Of a DNA stretch of 61,365 nt, positions 24,955-34,042 are shown in pieces. Location: positions 1 through 61,365 of the forward strand of contig JACAAY010000018.1 of the NCBI GenBank assembly GCA_013377095.1. Direction: 5' to 3'. Source of the stretch: Desulfuromonadales bacterium. Its GTDB lineage: Bacteria > Desulfobacterota > Desulfuromonadia > Geobacterales > Pseudopelobacteraceae. Each line of letters starts with the position of its first letter. Position 1 is the first letter of the stretch. The notes under the pieces are model-generated. The model worked only from the letters and a program-made list of their open reading frames with translations, had not been told where the DNA came from and did not search any database. Position numbers and translations under genes: made by a program.

Positions 24955-26763
24955 ATGTCATTACAAGGCGACCTGAATCATTTCCCCATCATCGAGGTCA
25001 TTCAGTTTCTGCACGGGGCCCGAAAAACCGGTGTTTTGCGACTCACCAGCGAGCAACTGGAGAGCCATCTGGTGTTCCATGATGGAGATCTTGTCAGTGC
25101 CAACTACCTCAACAGCCGTGTGCGCATCGGGCAGGTCCTGGTCAGCGCGGGTGCCATTACCGAGGAGCAACTGGCTCAGGCGCTGGATATCCAGAACAGC
25201 GCCGGTGTTGATCGTAAACCGCTGATCATTACCCTGCTCGAACATGGTATGGTCGATGAGACAGCGGCATATAACGGACTGGAATCATTGATAGAGATGA
25301 CAATTATTGAGGTGCTGACCTGGAAAGAGGGCCGTTTTTTGCTGGAGGCAGCCAAGAGCGACACTGCTGACGGCTATCATTTTTCCAGGACCAAGTTTCC
25401 CCAAAGAATCCTGTTGAACACCCAGGGAATTTTGATGGAATCGTTGCGAATCTTTGACGAAAAGGTCCGTGACGGTACCATGGATGAGATTCTGAGCATT
25501 GCCGGCGTCAGCAACTTGGATCTGGAACCGGAGCAGCCCGGAATCAATGCACCCGCAATCATATCCAGCGGGCCTGATCGGGACGATGGTCCGTCAGCGC
25601 TCCAGCAGTTGCTTGTTGAGCAGCGAAACATGGTTCAGCGCAGCAGTGATCAAAGCTACCGTGCCATGGACGTGGTTAAAAAGCTGATTGTTGACGAATT
25701 TCCCCGTGCAGCCAATGACCAGAAAATGCAGCTGTTATCACAGCTGGCCGGTCCCGTGCCGGAAGGCAAGCTGGTGACCGAACCCCAGGGAATCGCGGTG
25801 ATTGTGATTACCCAGTCTCAGCTGCTGTCGACCATGGTCAGATCGATCTGTTTCCAGGAAGGGGTCTATGCGGTTTCGACCGATAACATTGCCTCCGTTG
25901 ATATGAATATCAGGCTGCTGCTCTGTCAGGCGCTGCATCTGGTAATTTTCCTGGATGTCCCCCATGCCGATGCCCAGCAGGATACGTTACAGATCTGTAG
26001 TGACCTGCGAAAATATCCCCAGGCGTCGGTTGTTCTGGCTGCCTGTTCGCGTTTCTGGGGTTCATTGGGGTTGCAGGCGCTCAGCTCGGGAATACGTTCA
26101 ATTATTCCAAAGCCCTGCAAGGAATGTGCGCCGGAAATATATGTGCAACAGGCCCTGACGTTCTGTTCGGAGTTGGGGGCTTTTCTGCGAACCCTGACAT
26201 CGGAATACGGCAGGAGCGATGACCAGCGCTTTTTTACCTGCATCTCCCGCTTGCGCAGCTGCAAGACACGCATGGACATAACGCTTGCCATTCTTGTGTA
26301 CCTGATCGAAGTGTTCGAGCGTGCGGTTGTTTTTGTGGTGATGGAAACCGAACTGGTGGCGGAGCAGTCTTTCGGGCTCAAGGGGGAGAAAGGTGATGGG
26401 ATAGCGCCCCTCTCCAATCTGAGTATCCCGCTTGACGACCAGGAAATTTTTGAAAACGCTCTTAAAACCGGACAGATGTACTACGGCTTTCATAGCGATT
26501 CCACCTGGCCGCATCAGCTCTACCGGTTGATCGGCAGGCCGGACAGTCCGGAAGTGTTGGTCTTTCCCCTGGTACGCGCGAACACCGTTGTGGCAATCGT
26601 CTACGCCGATTTCGGAGAGCGACCGGCCCAGTTTCCCTCGCTTCACTATCTTGATGCCCTGGTTCATTACACCACTGCCCAGATCAGCGTTTCGGCCTAT
26701 CGCCAGAAGCTGAAATCCATGCTGGAACAGCAGAGAATTCGGGACCTGGCTGGAACTACGTGA
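24955..26763 (+). CDS. PATAN (DUF4388) domain signalling protein
   Basis: The N-terminal ~100 residues (SLQGDLNHFPIIEVIQFLHGARKTGVLRL, then FHDGDLVSANY and GQVLVSAGAITEEQLAQAL) form a PATAN/DUF4388 domain, common in Geobacter and Myxococcus signalling proteins. A middle region (about 290-400) looks like a receiver domain in fold (VIVITQSQLLSTMVRSICFQEG, then LVIFLDVP). The C-terminal ~170 residues look like a GAF domain. I chose ATG 24955 because GGAG lies upstream and the PATAN domain starts there. It is a stand-alone gene; its ligand and partner are unknown. Confidence 0.8.
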   Translation: MSLQGDLNHFPIIEVIQFLHGARKTGVLRLTSEQLESHLVFHDGDLVSANYLNSRVRIGQVLVSAGAITEEQLAQALDIQNSAGVDRKPLIITLLEHGMVDETAAYNGLESLIEMTIIEVLTWKEGRFLLEAAKSDTADGYHFSRTKFPQRILLNTQGILMESLRIFDEKVRDGTMDEILSIAGVSNLDLEPEQPGINAPAIISSGPDRDDGPSALQQLLVEQRNMVQRSSDQSYRAMDVVKKLIVDEFPRAANDQKMQLLSQLAGPVPEGKLVTEPQGIAVIVITQSQLLSTMVRSICFQEGVYAVSTDNIASVDMNIRLLLCQALHLVIFLDVPHADAQQDTLQICSDLRKYPQASVVLAACSRFWGSLGLQALSSGIRSIIPKPCKECAPEIYVQQALTFCSELGAFLRTLTSEYGRSDDQRFFTCISRLRSCKTRMDITLAILVYLIEVFERAVVFVVMETELVAEQSFGLKGEKGDGIAPLSNLSIPLDDQEIFENALKTGQMYYGFHSDSTWPHQLYRLIGRPDSPEVLVFPLVRANTVVAIVYADFGERPAQFPSLHYLDALVHYTTAQISVSAYRQKLKSMLEQQRIRDLAGTT

Positions 26764-26804
26764 ATCCTGGTTTATACTCGAGCTGGTGAGTAAAGGGGGA
26801 TGCC

Positions 26805-27569
26805 ATGGTCCGACCTGTCATGCCAACAATCGTTCACGCCTGCTGGATCGTGCTCTTGCTGCTTGCGGCTCACGCCATGGCGGCGGACATGCCGAAGGTG
26901 GAAGACGTGGTTCGCCGCCTGGATGACCTGTATCGAACATCCGCCTCCAGCGGTCATGTGGAGCTGATTGCCAAGACCGAGACCCAGACCAGGCACCTGA
27001 AGATGCGGATCTGGTCAAAGGGTAAGGACAGGTCGCTGATCATCATCGATGAACCGGTTCGGGAGGCGGGCACCGAGACCCTCAAGGTCGGCAACAACCT
27101 CTGGAACTACCTCCCCAAAATATCCCGCACGATCCGTATCCCGCCTTCGATGATGCTGAGTTCCTGGATGGGGACTGACTTTACCAATGACGATCTGGTG
27201 AAAGACAGCTCCTACGAACGGGATTTCGACACCAGGATCATGGGGCGCTCATTGGATCCCAAGGGGTGGATCGGGGTCATGGAGGTCCGGCCCGGTGTCG
27301 TCGGCCGCTGGCGAAAAATAGAATGGGTTGTGAACGAGGACGCCAGCTTGCCGCTTATGGCGCGTTTTTTCGATCGCAAGGGGCGTCTGGCCCGAACCAT
27401 GCGTTTCAGCGACGTCAGGATGATGGGGGGGCGCAGGATTCCGACCCGTGTGCAGCTGGAAACGGTCGATCAGCCCGGGCACCTGACCGAGCTCCGTTAC
27501 CTGGACATGAAATTCGACCTGAACCTTCCCGACAGCCTCTTCAGCCTTTCCCAGCTGGAAAGACAATGA
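26805..27569 (+). CDS. LolA-like outer-membrane lipoprotein-sorting protein
   Basis: A signal peptide (to about residue 27, ending HAMAAD) is followed by a LolA/LolB-like fold: ELIAKTETQTRHLKMRIWSKGKDRSLIIIDEPVREAGTETLKVGNNLWNYLPK and PPSMMLSSWMGTDFTNDDLVK are hallmarks of this family. Members are periplasmic carriers thought to move lipids or lipoproteins between membranes. It is the first gene of a tightly overlapping five-gene operon with two FtsX permeases, an ABC ATPase and an outer-membrane protein. Its stop overlaps the next start. Confidence 0.85.
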   Translation: MVRPVMPTIVHACWIVLLLLAAHAMAADMPKVEDVVRRLDDLYRTSASSGHVELIAKTETQTRHLKMRIWSKGKDRSLIIIDEPVREAGTETLKVGNNLWNYLPKISRTIRIPPSMMLSSWMGTDFTNDDLVKDSSYERDFDTRIMGRSLDPKGWIGVMEVRPGVVGRWRKIEWVVNEDASLPLMARFFDRKGRLARTMRFSDVRMMGGRRIPTRVQLETVDQPGHLTELRYLDMKFDLNLPDSLFSLSQLERQ

Positions 27570-28825
27570 ATACGCAATTGTTCTCCGGATGGCGGAGTGA
27601 CATGCGCATGGGGTGGCGCAACCTGGCGCGGAACCGGATCAGGACCTTGCTGGCCTGTTTCGCCATTGCCATTGCCCAGGTGACGCTGATCTGGATCAAC
27701 AGTTTCATGAACGGACACGAGGCCAGGATTTTCGAGACGTTGACCGGCCCCATGCTGGGTCACATACAGGTCCATGCCCCAAAATACCGGGATGACGAGG
27801 CCATCGAGCGCGTCATGCCGCATGCCGTATCCCTGGTAAAGAAGATTGCGGAAGTGCCCCATGTGCGAGGAGTCGCTCCGCGGGTGTATGCCCCGGTATT
27901 GACTTCACTGAAGGAAACCGGGCATGTGGCCGTCCTCAGCGGTATGGACATCACTGCGGAGAGGAAAACCGGCGGCGTTCTGGAAGGCCTGGGGGCGGAG
28001 CGGATACCGATTGGCCGTGAGCTGCTGCTGGGAAAAGGTCTGGCCGCAGACATGGGCGTCCGGCCGGGGGATACCCTGGCGCTGATGGGGCAGGCAGTGG
28101 ATGGCTCCATTGCCAGTGGACTCTACCGCGTCAAGGCGGTCATCGAGACCCCCGTGGACCAGATCAACCAGGCCGGCATTATCATGGATCTGGCAGTTTC
28201 CCAGGAGTTCCTGGCCATGGCGGATCAGGTTCATGAAATGCTTATCCGCACCGACAGCCAACTGTCCATCCCAGAGGTTGTGTCAACACTCCAGAAACTC
28301 CCCGCACTCAAACCCTATGAAATCCTTAGCTGGGAGCGTATCGTTCCCTCCATGGCCGCACTGCTTGAGATGTCGGGCAGGGTCAACTACCTGATCCTGG
28401 CCATGGTCTTCCTGACAACCATTGCCGGTGTTGTCAATACCATGTTGATGGCCACCTTCGAACGGGTCCACGAATTCGGGATGTTGCTGGCCCTGGGGTG
28501 CAACCCGGGCAGGCTGATCCGTTTGCTGGTTATGGAATCATTGACCCTGGGTATCATCGGTGTCGCAATCGGGAGCGTGATCGGGGTAGCGCTGACCCTG
28601 TATGGCGTTCGCAACGGGATCGATCTTGCCCTGCTGGGCGACACGGGGCAGGGGTCGAATTTTACCTTTGAGGGGATGAACCTGAGCATGAGGGTTTTTC
28701 CCATTCTGAAGCTGAAGGATGTGGCCAGTGGTTTCGGAGCGGTCTGCCTGACCTCCGTGCTCGCCGCGCTCTGGCCGGCCCGGAGAATCAGCCGGCTTGA
28801 ACCGGTGGAGGCCATGCGCGTATGA
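27566..28825 (+). CDS. FtsX/MacB-family ABC permease 1
   Basis: The product has 419 residues. An N-terminal membrane helix (RNRIRTLLACFAIAIAQVTLIWI) and a large extracytoplasmic MacB-like domain are followed by three C-terminal helices (about 285-310, 325-350 and 375-410). The LALGCNPGRLIRLLVMESLTLGIIGVAIGSVIG and WPARRISRLEPVEAMRV endings are typical of lipoprotein-release permeases. ATG 27566 overlaps the stop of the LolA-like gene (ATGA); the longer open frame upstream is a shadow. Partner of the next permease and the ATPase at 30081. Confidence 0.9.
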   Translation: MNTQLFSGWRSDMRMGWRNLARNRIRTLLACFAIAIAQVTLIWINSFMNGHEARIFETLTGPMLGHIQVHAPKYRDDEAIERVMPHAVSLVKKIAEVPHVRGVAPRVYAPVLTSLKETGHVAVLSGMDITAERKTGGVLEGLGAERIPIGRELLLGKGLAADMGVRPGDTLALMGQAVDGSIASGLYRVKAVIETPVDQINQAGIIMDLAVSQEFLAMADQVHEMLIRTDSQLSIPEVVSTLQKLPALKPYEILSWERIVPSMAALLEMSGRVNYLILAMVFLTTIAGVVNTMLMATFERVHEFGMLLALGCNPGRLIRLLVMESLTLGIIGVAIGSVIGVALTLYGVRNGIDLALLGDTGQGSNFTFEGMNLSMRVFPILKLKDVASGFGAVCLTSVLAALWPARRISRLEPVEAMRV

Positions 28826-30081
28826 CCGGCGCCATCCCACTTTTGATGGGCCATCTCTCCGTCAGCTCCCGCTATGCGGTCCGCAACCTGACGAGAAACT
28901 TTCGGCGTACCCTGCTCTCGGTGGCCGGAATCACCATCGGCTGTTCCATCGCGCTGATCAACATCGGCATGGCCAGGGGTAAAATCGGCATGTTCATCAG
29001 AAACGTGGCCGAAGGAGGGATCGGGCATGTGCGGGTGGTCCCGGAAAACTGGATCGTCAGTCACGATCCCGGACTCCGTCTCCATGATTGGCGGAAAACC
29101 CTTGACCGGTTGCGCGGGGATCCCGCGGTGGCTGTGGCAACTCCCCGCATCAGGATCCAGGGAATGCTGGCCATGGGCACGCGGGTCTGCGGGGCGCTGG
29201 TCAGCGGCGTTGATCCGCTGACGGAACCAGGGGCGCTCCGTTATGTCCGCACCCTGGAGTCCGGCAGATACCTCAGGGCGGATGATACACATGCCATGGT
29301 GATCGGAAAGTCCATGGCCGAACGTTTGCGGAGCGGTATCGGCGATGCCGTGGTGGTCACGGTGGTGGACGCGAGCGGAGCCGCGAAAAGCGACATGTTC
29401 GATGTGGTCGGGATCGTCAATCTTGGTAACCGGCAGCTGGACAGCCTGGTCTGCCATGTGACACTCCGGGATGCACAGCAGCTGAGTGGATTGACGGGTA
29501 TCGGAGAAATTGCGGTTATTCTCAGGGAGCCCGCAGGGGCCGCTCGCTTCCGGGACCGGCTTCGCGCCATACTCCCCGCGGGAGACACCGCCTGGACCTG
29601 GGCCCAGATCAGCCCCCAGAGTCAACAGGCGGTACGGCTCAATGAGGTGTTTTCCCGGATCATTACCGCAATTCTGATCCTGGTGGCCCTGCTGGGGGTT
29701 GCCAGCTCGCAGCTGACTGCCGTTCTGGAACGCAAGCGGGAACTGGCCATGCTCACCGCATTGGGAATGGGGCGCAGCTCCATCTTCAGACTCGTGTTCA
29801 GCGAGGCCCTGACCCTTGGCACGCTCTCATGCCTGGCCACCATGGCGCTGGCCGGCCCGGTTACCTGGTACTTCGCCAGGGTCGGCATCCGTATCCTGGA
29901 TGCCGGAAAAAACCTGACTGCGCTGGGGACAGTTGTCGATCCGGTTATGTATGGAGATTTTGGAGGATGGCTGTTCCTGTATGCCGCGCTGCTGTCGTAT
30001 CTGGCCACGTTCGCGGCCTCGCTCTATCCGGCCTGGTATGCCGTTCGTCTCGATCCCGCGGAAGCATTGAGGATGAACTGA
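28822..30081 (+). CDS. FtsX/MacB-family ABC permease 2
   Basis: This second permease has the same topology and length (419 aa). The first helix is near residues 30-50 (RRTLLSVAGITIGCSIALINIGMA), and the three C-terminal helices include LIVLVALLGVASSQLTAVLERKRELAMLTALGMGRSS. It ends YPAWYAVRLDPAEALRMN. The ATG overlaps the stop of permease 1. The two different permeases probably form a heterodimer with the LolD-like ATPase, as in LolCDE. Its stop overlaps the ATPase start. Confidence 0.9.
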   Translation: MTGAIPLLMGHLSVSSRYAVRNLTRNFRRTLLSVAGITIGCSIALINIGMARGKIGMFIRNVAEGGIGHVRVVPENWIVSHDPGLRLHDWRKTLDRLRGDPAVAVATPRIRIQGMLAMGTRVCGALVSGVDPLTEPGALRYVRTLESGRYLRADDTHAMVIGKSMAERLRSGIGDAVVVTVVDASGAAKSDMFDVVGIVNLGNRQLDSLVCHVTLRDAQQLSGLTGIGEIAVILREPAGAARFRDRLRAILPAGDTAWTWAQISPQSQQAVRLNEVFSRIITAILILVALLGVASSQLTAVLERKRELAMLTALGMGRSSIFRLVFSEALTLGTLSCLATMALAGPVTWYFARVGIRILDAGKNLTALGTVVDPVMYGDFGGWLFLYAALLSYLATFAASLYPAWYAVRLDPAEALRMN

Positions 30082-30770
30082 TGAATGATCCGTTTCTGGT
30101 GTCGGCACGTGAGTTGACAAAAACCTTCACTATCGGAAGCTTACAGGTGCATGCCCTGCGGGGAGTTAACTTTGAGCTTAGGCAGGGTGAGTTCAGCGCA
30201 CTGGTCGGTCCCAGCGGCAGCGGCAAGAGCACGCTCTTGAACCTGATTGGTGCCCTGGACTCGATTTCGGGTGGCGAATTGATGGTGCTGGGTCATGACA
30301 TCTCCAAACTCTCGAAAGAGGAACGCGCCAGGCTCAGGCTTTCCAGCCTGGGTTTCGTTTTCCAGGCCTATAACCTTGTCCCGGTCCTGACCGCCGTGGA
30401 GAACGTGGAGTTTGTCCTCGAACTCCAGGGAATGGGCTCGGAGAAGCGTGAGCGGGCCATGGCAATTCTGGGCGAATTGGGACTGGCGGAGCTGGCCGGA
30501 CGGCGTCCTGCGGAGCTTTCCGGCGGCCAGCAGCAGAGGGTGGCGGTGGCGCGTGCAGTGGTATCGCGACCCAAGCTGGTGCTGGCCGACGAACCGACCG
30601 CCAACCTGGATGGCCCCAACGCCCAGTCGCTGATGGAGCTGATGCTGAACCTGAACAGACGCCATGGCATGACCTTTCTCTTCGCGACCCACGATCCCCG
30701 CATAATGAACCTGGCCGGCCGGGTGATCACGCTGACCGACGGTGTCATTACCTGCGATCAGGTACAATGA
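30081..30770 (+). CDS. LolD/MacB-type ABC ATPase
   Basis: This 229-residue ABC ATPase has Walker A GPSGSGKSTLLN near residue 40, the Q-loop FVFQAYNLVPVLTAVENVE, the signature LSGGQQQRVAVARA, Walker B LVLADEPTANLD and the H-loop ATHD. These are the marks of the LolD/MacB/FtsE group that drives mechanotransmission across the membrane and not substrate passage. It would power the two FtsX permeases encoded upstream. The start at 30081 overlaps the preceding stop (TGATG). Confidence 0.95.
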   Translation: MNDPFLVSARELTKTFTIGSLQVHALRGVNFELRQGEFSALVGPSGSGKSTLLNLIGALDSISGGELMVLGHDISKLSKEERARLRLSSLGFVFQAYNLVPVLTAVENVEFVLELQGMGSEKRERAMAILGELGLAELAGRRPAELSGGQQQRVAVARAVVSRPKLVLADEPTANLDGPNAQSLMELMLNLNRRHGMTFLFATHDPRIMNLAGRVITLTDGVITCDQVQ

Positions 30771-32044
30771 GCCCTCTACTTCATATACTGCCGACACTGC
30801 TCGTTCTGTTTGTGCTGAGCATGACCGTATGCCCGACCGCCGCCGCACGAGACCTCTGGAACGATGAAGCCGGTGATTCAACACTCAAGCTGACTACCAC
30901 ACTGGTGGGCATGGGCCTTGTGTCGGCGCCGCCCCGGCACTCGTTACCCGAGGAACGGGAGGCCAGCGGATCGTTGTTCGGTGAGCTGCGTTTCGATGCC
31001 ATCTACCGCATAAACAGGGAACTTCAGCTGGATATGGCCTATGATAACCGTCTGACCTGGAGATCGGGGACATCAGGCGGTATCAGCGCCGCTCTTCCTT
31101 CCACTACAGCCGGACCGTACCGGATCGGGCAACTTGGTGGTGTGGTCGGCCGCTCACGCAATTTCCTCGATTACAATGAGCTGGACCGCGTCTCCCTGTC
31201 CTATCAGACCACGAAGCTCAATGTCACCGTTGGCAGGCAGTCCGTGGGATGGGGACGCGGGGCGATATTCAGCGCCGTGGATATCTTTGCACCATTTAGC
31301 CCCCTGGAAATCAATCGCCAGTGGCGTAGGGGCGTCGATGCGCTGCGGGCCGACATAAAAATTTCCGATACGGCATCCGTGGATATGGTGACCGCCTGGG
31401 GACCGAGCTGGGACCGGTCGTGTCTGGGAATACGGCTGCGGGGCTTTTGGGGACCGGTGGATGCGGAACTGCTCTTTGCCAAGCGGGCCACCGATTATAT
31501 GTATGGTGTCACCAGCTCGGCAGCCATCGGGGATTTCGAGGCCCATGGCGAGTTTGCTGCTTTTCAGACACCGGGCGATGTGCCCTATTCGGGGCTGTTC
31601 GGGAACCGTAATTGGGTCCCCAAGGCCGTACTCGGCATATCGAATAACTTCACCATCGGTTCCGGTCTGAAACTTCTGCTGGAGTACCATTATTCCGGTT
31701 TCGGAGCCGGCGATCCAACGGCACTGCCCTCACTGCTTGCCACACCCGCGTACAGCACCCGCATCGGGCGCGGCGATACGCAGATACTGGGACGGCAGGC
31801 AGTGGCGCTACAGGCGGCATATACGTTCAACGAGAGGTGGAGCGGTTCCTTTGAGGTTCTGCAGAGCATCACCGATCCTTCGGGGGTGCTGCTTCCATCC
31901 CTGTCCTGGGACATCAGTGAGAACATGACTCTGCAGGCTGTACTCTTTTACGGTTACGGTCCCTCGCCGGTAGCGGGTGTGCCGCGGAGCCAGTTCGGAA
32001 GTATACCGGCAACCTTTATCCTGAAGATGAGTTTTTATGATTAA
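30767..32044 (+). CDS. Outer-membrane beta-barrel protein of the Lol-like operon
   Basis: A signal peptide (about 27 residues, ending AAARD) is followed by ~400 residues of alternating short strands rich in aromatic and Gly residues. A long conserved-looking stretch, LNVTVGRQSVGWGRGAIFSAVDIFAPF, is typical of DUF1302-like or alginate-export-like porins. The end (FILKMSFYD) is beta-strand-like. No family can be named with certainty. It overlaps the ATPase stop by 4 bp, so the operon could supply a complete inner-membrane-to-outer-membrane route. Confidence 0.75.
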   Translation: MSPLLHILPTLLVLFVLSMTVCPTAAARDLWNDEAGDSTLKLTTTLVGMGLVSAPPRHSLPEEREASGSLFGELRFDAIYRINRELQLDMAYDNRLTWRSGTSGGISAALPSTTAGPYRIGQLGGVVGRSRNFLDYNELDRVSLSYQTTKLNVTVGRQSVGWGRGAIFSAVDIFAPFSPLEINRQWRRGVDALRADIKISDTASVDMVTAWGPSWDRSCLGIRLRGFWGPVDAELLFAKRATDYMYGVTSSAAIGDFEAHGEFAAFQTPGDVPYSGLFGNRNWVPKAVLGISNNFTIGSGLKLLLEYHYSGFGAGDPTALPSLLATPAYSTRIGRGDTQILGRQAVALQAAYTFNERWSGSFEVLQSITDPSGVLLPSLSWDISENMTLQAVLFYGYGPSPVAGVPRSQFGSIPATFILKMSFYD

Positions 32045-32075
32045 GCTACCTGTTTAACAGGGCTTGGAGGCTGAA

Positions 32076-32696
32076 ATGGGAATATTCGACAGAGTAACTG
32101 AAAAGATCCAACAAACAAAAAGCGATATTCGTCCTAAATTTCTATCCGTATCGGAAGAAGAACTGAAAAAATTGCTCATACAGGGTGAGTCTCTTGTTTC
32201 TACGATAACGCAAGCCGTCGCTACCAGTGCAAAGACATTGATTCTGACAAATATGAGAATCATCGTCTATGACCATGGGATACTTAGCTCCAGCTTTAAA
32301 GACTATTATTTCCGGGATATGAAAGATGCGCGCTTCGACACGTCAGTGTTAAGTGGGGGCACCATAACGATTCATGCCGATAAAGGAAATAACGCCGGAA
32401 CCGTACTGGTAACGGATTTACCTTTGCAGGAATCGAAACATTTTTATTCACAGCTTCAAGAAATTGAAAGAAACTGGTGGGAAAAAAAACGGGAACTTGA
32501 GCTTGAAGAAAAGCGTGCTGCTGCTGGCGGCACGAACATTTCAATGGCAACACCCCACAACCCAAATAGCCAGACACCGATATCAGGCGAAGACGTTGAG
32601 GGTAAGCTGATAAAATTGAAAGGACTGTTCGATAAGGGCCTTATTGATGAAAGTGAATATAAGCAACAAAAAAGTCAATTGTTGACACAATTATAG
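32076..32696 (+). CDS. Bacterial PH-like/SHOCT domain protein
   Basis: The first ~130 residues look like a bacterial pleckstrin-homology fold (LILTNMRIIVYDHG, then FKDYYFRDMKDARFDTSVLSGGTITIHAD). A charged helical linker follows, and the last ~30 residues (GKLIKLKGLFDKGLIDESEYKQQKSQLL) form a SHOCT domain, a short oligomerisation module. There is no signal peptide. ATG 32076 follows GGAGG by 5 bp. The gene stands 31 bp after the outer-membrane protein but looks unrelated to that operon. Its role is unknown. Confidence 0.75.
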   Translation: MGIFDRVTEKIQQTKSDIRPKFLSVSEEELKKLLIQGESLVSTITQAVATSAKTLILTNMRIIVYDHGILSSSFKDYYFRDMKDARFDTSVLSGGTITIHADKGNNAGTVLVTDLPLQESKHFYSQLQEIERNWWEKKRELELEEKRAAAGGTNISMATPHNPNSQTPISGEDVEGKLIKLKGLFDKGLIDESEYKQQKSQLLTQL

Positions 32697-32792
32697 TCTC
32701 TATGGAGGGGCAACTGTTTTGAAAGTGCCAAGCCCCGTTAAGCGTTCCATTCCAGAGCTGTCAGTCCAATCTTTGGAGCTGGGGAGGGCATG

Positions 32793-33122
32793 TTAACGAC
32801 GGCCACCGCCTCCGTGTCCGCCACCACGGAAACCGCCTCCGCCACCATGGAAACCACCCCCACCATGGAAACCACCCCCACCATGGAAACCACCCCCACC
32901 ATGGAAGCCGTGTCCACCACCATGAAAACCATATCCGCCACGGTGGAAACCGTATCGGCCACCATAAAAGCCCGAGACGAAGAGGTCTACATTCGGACCC
33001 ACATAACCGTAGGGATACGGGCCGTAGTAGCCGGGATAATAATACCCATCGTCATACACGGGGACGGCAATGCATCCTGACAACACGAGAGCCATAACCA
33101 TAAGAAGCAGAATCTTTTTCAT
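32793..33122 (-). CDS. Glycine/histidine-rich lipoprotein with hexapeptide repeats
   Basis: The lipoprotein signal MKKILLLMVMALVLSGC places the acylated Cys at residue 17. The mature part is rich in Tyr, Gly and His and ends in GGGGFH hexapeptide repeats followed by RGGGHGGGGRR. AGGAGG precedes ATG 33122, and an in-frame ATG at 33185 lacks such a site. The repeats may bind metal ions through His or form a flexible surface layer. No enzyme domain is seen. The antisense open frame over this region is a repeat artefact. Confidence 0.75.
   Translation of the reverse strand: MKKILLLMVMALVLSGCIAVPVYDDGYYYPGYYGPYPYGYVGPNVDLFVSGFYGGRYGFHRGGYGFHGGGHGFHGGGGFHGGGGFHGGGGFHGGGGGFRGGGHGGGGRR
32843..32909. 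repeat. 18-bp tandem repeat in the Gly-rich lipoprotein gene
   Basis: Three exact 18-bp units (CACCATGGAAACCACCCC) at 32843, 32861 and 32879 are followed by a partial fourth. They encode the GGGGFH hexapeptides on the minus strand and are prone to length change by slippage without frameshift. Confidence 0.85.
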
Positions 33123-33317
33123 AGGGCACCTCCTTTGAGGCCCTTTTGTCTCCTTTTGTCCTTCCTCTATTATATGACGTTTCATGCTGCTGGGATGTTA
33201 CAAATATCAGGGGTAGGGGGGCAAGAGGCCATGCCGGGTATGACCAGACTCTGTTTCTCAATCTGGCGATATGACAGGGAAGCTTTTGCAGGATGTGAAT
33301 GAACCGAGGAGTCTGGC

Positions 33318-34034
33318 ATGAAACATTTATTATCTACGCTACTCGTCATCTGCGCTCTTGGCTGCAATAGTGCAAGCGCTGCCGGGAACGGGGAAAAACA
33401 CGCAGTTGCGGTAAGCTATGTTATCCGCAGTCTTGGCACAGATATGGGCACAGTCAGCGCAAAAACCGTTGGCACGGCTTCGGATAACGATTTCCGCGCC
33501 GATGTCACGGTGAGTGTCCGCGTCCTGTTCTTCCGTTTTTCCCTGACGAGCAGCGAAACGGCCAGCATTCGTGGCGGCAAACTGGTGAGTTACCATAAAA
33601 CTATTGATAGCAAGGGGCACTGCCGGGAGATAACGGGAGAACGTAAGGGGGATGTTTTTACCTTTGTGATCCGTGACGGGGAGAAGGTGAAACAGAGGGC
33701 GTTTCCCGTGACGGACTATGTGATCACCAACATGGAGTATCCGGAGGTGACACTGGTTCCCGGGGAGATCCGGAAGATGCGGGTTGTTGATTTGGAAAAC
33801 GCTGAAATTGTCGATCGGGAATACCGGCAGCTTGCCGAGGAACAAACCGAGATCAACGGGCGTGTCAGTCCTGTCATGACAACCGATTTCACCGACAAAA
33901 ACTCAACAGGCAGGCGCTGGACCTCGGTCATCAGCGGGTTGCCGATTGTTATGCGGCAGGAAGGGAAGGAAAAAACGGGGCTGTTCAACCCCTCCTATTC
34001 GGTGCGGCAGACCAGGATCGTAGTCGATCCTTAA
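33318..34034 (+). CDS. Secreted protein of unknown function (DUF3108/DUF6134-like)
   Basis: A signal peptide (about 21 residues, ending ASAAG) is followed by a ~215-residue beta-rich domain. The patterns AVSYVIRSLGTDMGTVSAKTV, LVSYHKTIDSKGHCREITGERKGDVFTFVI and VTDYVITNMEYPEVTLVPGE recall periplasmic DUF3108/DUF6134 proteins. The function is not known. GAGGAG precedes the ATG. The gene is convergent with trpE and only 8 bp from its stop. Confidence 0.65.
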   Translation: MKHLLSTLLVICALGCNSASAAGNGEKHAVAVSYVIRSLGTDMGTVSAKTVGTASDNDFRADVTVSVRVLFFRFSLTSSETASIRGGKLVSYHKTIDSKGHCREITGERKGDVFTFVIRDGEKVKQRAFPVTDYVITNMEYPEVTLVPGEIRKMRVVDLENAEIVDREYRQLAEEQTEINGRVSPVMTTDFTDKNSTGRRWTSVISGLPIVMRQEGKEKTGLFNPSYSVRQTRIVVDP

Positions 34035-34042
34035 CTGTTTGA

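Noticed and set aside
32790..33080. Thr-rich plus-strand frame (repeated METTPT)
   Set aside because: It is antisense to the Gly-rich lipoprotein, which has a signal peptide, lipobox and Shine-Dalgarno; the plus frame is a product of the 18-bp repeats.
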